DNA of 14,250 nucleotides. It comes from Bacteroidota bacterium (GTDB lineage Bacteria; Bacteroidota; Bacteroidia; Bacteroidales; UBA1556). The DNA lies in assembly GCA_003973505.1 (NCBI GenBank), contig QNXT01000120.1:1-14250 (forward strand), read 5' to 3'. The notes under the pieces were generated by a model. That model made no database searches and was not told where the DNA came from. It saw only the letters and a program-made list of their open reading frames with translations. Of the stretch, positions 11,918 to 14,250 are shown piece by piece. Both the position numbers and the translations under genes were made by a program. Position 1 is the first letter of the stretch; the number at the start of each line of letters is the position of its first letter.

Positions 11918-14250
11918 TTACTGAACTATAATCATTTTGAATGTTCTCACTTGACCATCAAAGTTCAATGAGTAATAATATACACCACCAGCATAATCAT
12001 TTGCATTAATAATAAGCTCATGCTTACCTTGGTCGTAATTATTTGATTGCTCGGTAACAACTTCACCAATCATATTAACCATTCTAAAATGTACACTTCC
12101 TGCCTTAGGAATGTAGAATTTAATAACCGTTTTCCCATTAGCTGGGTTTGGTTGGTTTTGAGAAACTGTAAAGCCGTCACCATTCGAACCATTAATCGAT
12201 GTTCCAATTACATTAACACATGCACCATCGTTAGAAGCATTCACATCGTTCACTATATTCGTATTAGCGCAGATAGAGTAATTACCAACTGCCGAAGGAT
12301 ATTTCGTAGTAAATACATATTCTATCGAATCGCCTGGAGCAATGGCTGCTGTCGATACTTCACTAGCCATTGAAGATCCATTTAGATAATATGAAACAGG
12401 TACATTCTTTAATGTATCAGTTCCGTAGTTACGGATACTAACTTTCACCTCAACAAGCTTACCAATAGATGTTTGGCCTGTAGGAGCAAGTATTGCGCTA
12501 ACACCTCCATCAATTTTCCCTGGAGTAGCATGCATCATAACACATGATGTATCGTTACTCACTAGCATCTCATTTGCCAATTCTGTATAAGCACAGATAT
12601 TGTAATCTTGAGTTGGTGTGGTAAATTTGGTAGTAAATGTGAATGTATCTACAGCATTTTGAGCAAGACTTCCTGTCCAAACCTCAGTTGCAATCACATT
12701 ACCATCAACCTCATATTTCACTGGAATACTTGTCAAAGTAGTTGACCCAAAGTTTTTCACTTCCACTTTTACTTCTACTTCTTCTCCTGTCACAGTTGAG
12801 TCAATTGGATTAACAATTGCTGTAACTCCCGCATCGTAAGCAAAAGCTGGAACAGTAACTTTAAAGTCATCTATCGCCATACCATCTGCAGTTATAGAAT
12901 ACGAATTAGACGTGAATTTGAATCTAATTTGGAATGGCTGTCCAGTATTAAATACCGTTGAATCAAGTTCTGCTGAAGTAAACTTCCAACCTGAATTTGT
13001 CATCGACCAATAGTGCGTACCATTGTCCTGATGATTATACCAGTTAACTGAATTTGCCAAACCTATATAACCATAACTAACCCATGTAGTACCATCAAAT
13101 GAATACTCCATAATTGCCTTAGATTGATTTGCAATCACATCCATAAACATTTGGAATTCCACAGTTGCTGTTTTAGCATAAGTAGGAATCACAATATATG
13201 GCGAATATAAGTAGGCTGTTGTATAAGGTTGATACTCATTATTAAGGCTTGTTACCCAGGCATTCTGTCCAGAATAAGCACTATTTATATTAGTCTTATT
13301 TGGTGTACCTTGTTGCCAATTCGTATTCTGACCTGTTGCTAACCATTCCGTTTTCGTTTCAAAGTCATCCTCATAGTCCACAACATAAGTAGCCATTCCT
13401 TTTAGCGTTACGCAAGTCGTATCATTTGAATTTTCAGCATCGTTGTTAAGCTCAACAAATACACATAATGTTTGATCACCAAGTGATAATGTATGAGGAG
13501 TTACAAAAGTGTAAGAATTCGATACGAATGGAAGATATACACCAACAGCTGTGTCACGCACTATCGTTCCGTTATCAACTTGATAAGCGAAAGGAATAGT
13601 ATATAATGTATCGGTACCCATATTAACAAAGGATGCTTTTACTTGGTATGAATCTCCAGCCGCTCCATGAAACTGCTGACTATTTATTCCCACCATAGCA
13701 ACATCAACTTGTTTTGGTTCCCACAATCTGATATTATCAACAAATACATTATCGCCTTGACCACTTGATGGATCATAAGCATACTTATTAACTGCTTCAA
13801 AACTTATTTGGAAGTTTTGTCCAACATACGAATCCAATACAAACTCGTGGGTTTCAAAAGGATCACTCATATTAGTTTGAGCAACGAATACAGAGTCTCC
13901 ATTGGTATTCTTTAGATAATGAGCTGTATTATTTGCATCTATCAACATTACTCTAAACCAAGAAGTATTTGTTGTTTTTCGAGTTTGACGTAAATCAAGC
14001 TGAAGCATCAAATTATTTAATGAAGAAGCATCAACATTACATGTACGAGCAATAGCAACATGATCTGTATTCATAAAGGCTGTTGTTACATTGGTTGCAT
14101 TTGTCCAATACATATAAGAACCTCCTTGGAAGTGTAGGCCTGCTGTACTATTGTTATTTGCAATAAAAGATACACCTACATTTGATTCATTATTAACTAT
14201 TTCCTTAAATGTTAAATTTTCACCAGATTCGAAATCCCAAAACTCAACAA
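11918..14250 (-). CDS. T9SS-sorted surface protein with jelly-roll and CARDB-like modules (5' end cut by window edge)
   Basis: The frame is open to the window edge, so the ATG at 14111-14113 is internal; 776 residues are visible. The first visible residues, VEFWDFESGENLTF, begin a MAM/laminin-like jelly-roll that ends DNVFVDNIRLWEP. A CARDB-like Ig module follows (DVAMVGINSQQ to NSNDTTCVTLKG), then a second jelly-roll (YEDDFETKTEW to GMAIDDFKVTV), and two further CARDB-like modules, each beginning with an AGVTAI/GGVSAI motif and ending N.SNDTSCV or NASNDGACV. The last 75 residues are a type A T9SS sorting domain: NQPNPANGKTVIKFYIPKAG, then VHFRMVNMIGEVV and the final FKMIIVQ. The protein is expected on the cell surface or secreted. 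The missing N-terminus may hold a signal peptide and possibly an enzyme such as a peptidase, so catalytic function cannot be judged. A terminator follows 22 bases after the stop. Confidence 0.9.
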   Translation of the reverse strand, partial: VEFWDFESGENLTFKEIVNNESNVGVSFIANNNSTAGLHFQGGSYMYWTNATNVTTAFMNTDHVAIARTCNVDASSLNNLMLQLDLRQTRKTTNTSWFRVMLIDANNTAHYLKNTNGDSVFVAQTNMSDPFETHEFVLDSYVGQNFQISFEAVNKYAYDPSSGQGDNVFVDNIRLWEPKQVDVAMVGINSQQFHGAAGDSYQVKASFVNMGTDTLYTIPFAYQVDNGTIVRDTAVGVYLPFVSNSYTFVTPHTLSLGDQTLCVFVELNNDAENSNDTTCVTLKGMATYVVDYEDDFETKTEWLATGQNTNWQQGTPNKTNINSAYSGQNAWVTSLNNEYQPYTTAYLYSPYIVIPTYAKTATVEFQMFMDVIANQSKAIMEYSFDGTTWVSYGYIGLANSVNWYNHQDNGTHYWSMTNSGWKFTSAELDSTVFNTGQPFQIRFKFTSNSYSITADGMAIDDFKVTVPAFAYDAGVTAIVNPIDSTVTGEEVEVKVEVKNFGSTTLTSIPVKYEVDGNVIATEVWTGSLAQNAVDTFTFTTKFTTPTQDYNICAYTELANEMLVSNDTSCVMMHATPGKIDGGVSAILAPTGQTSIGKLVEVKVSIRNYGTDTLKNVPVSYYLNGSSMASEVSTAAIAPGDSIEYVFTTKYPSAVGNYSICANTNIVNDVNASNDGACVNVIGTSINGSNGDGFTVSQNQPNPANGKTVIKFYIPKAGSVHFRMVNMIGEVVTEQSNNYDQGKHELIINANDYAGGVYYYSLNFDGQVRTFKMIIVQ

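Noticed and set aside
14111..14113. ATG at 14113 as the start of the last gene
   Set aside because: The frame stays open to the window edge and the upstream residues continue the jelly-roll domain (DFESGENLTF), so the gene extends outside the window.

Overview
The window is low-GC chromosomal DNA from a member of the Bacteroidota; I cannot place it below phylum with confidence. The evidence is two proteins with C-terminal type IX secretion (T9SS) sorting domains, a Reg_prop/Y_Y_Y sensor of the Bacteroidota type, a DUF4271 gene next to hemD and rnpA, TTG start codons without Shine-Dalgarno sequences, and several TAnnTTTG boxes (the Bacteroidota -7 promoter element).

Layout. 1-546: 3' part of the riboflavin synthase gene (ribE) and its terminator. 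547-1163: a gene-free, repeat-rich stretch with CTTTG/CAAAG-type repeats, a 28-bp direct repeat, and two 50-bp palindromes that share a core but have different arms. 1164-1745 (-): thymidine kinase (tdk), with a possible leader hairpin. 1899-2642 (+): an acidic conserved protein of unknown function, ending at a very strong bidirectional terminator. 2725-5265 (-): a secreted seven-bladed YCF48/BNR-like propeller with PKD domains and a T9SS signal. 5527-9611 (+): a large periplasmic-propeller sensor with a cytoplasmic SpoIIE-type PP2C phosphatase, overlapping by one base the DUF4271 membrane protein. 9691-10443 (+): uroporphyrinogen-III synthase (hemD) with a terminator. 10506-10895 (+): rnpA, overlapping tail to tail with ribF (10869-11819, -). 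11859-11896: minus-strand terminator. 11918-14250 (-): a second T9SS-exported adhesin-like protein, truncated at the window edge.

The genes are mostly housekeeping (flavin synthesis at both ends, tetrapyrrole synthesis, tRNA processing, nucleotide salvage), interleaved with surface or sensory genes. I see no phage, insertion sequence, CRISPR array, toxin-antitoxin or defence system. The less ordinary material is non-coding: the paired palindromes, the phased repeats, and two places (before rnpA and before ribF) where a terminator T-tract is followed after exactly three bases by a TAnnTTTG box. The phosphatase sensor translationally linked to DUF4271-hemD is the most notable gene arrangement.
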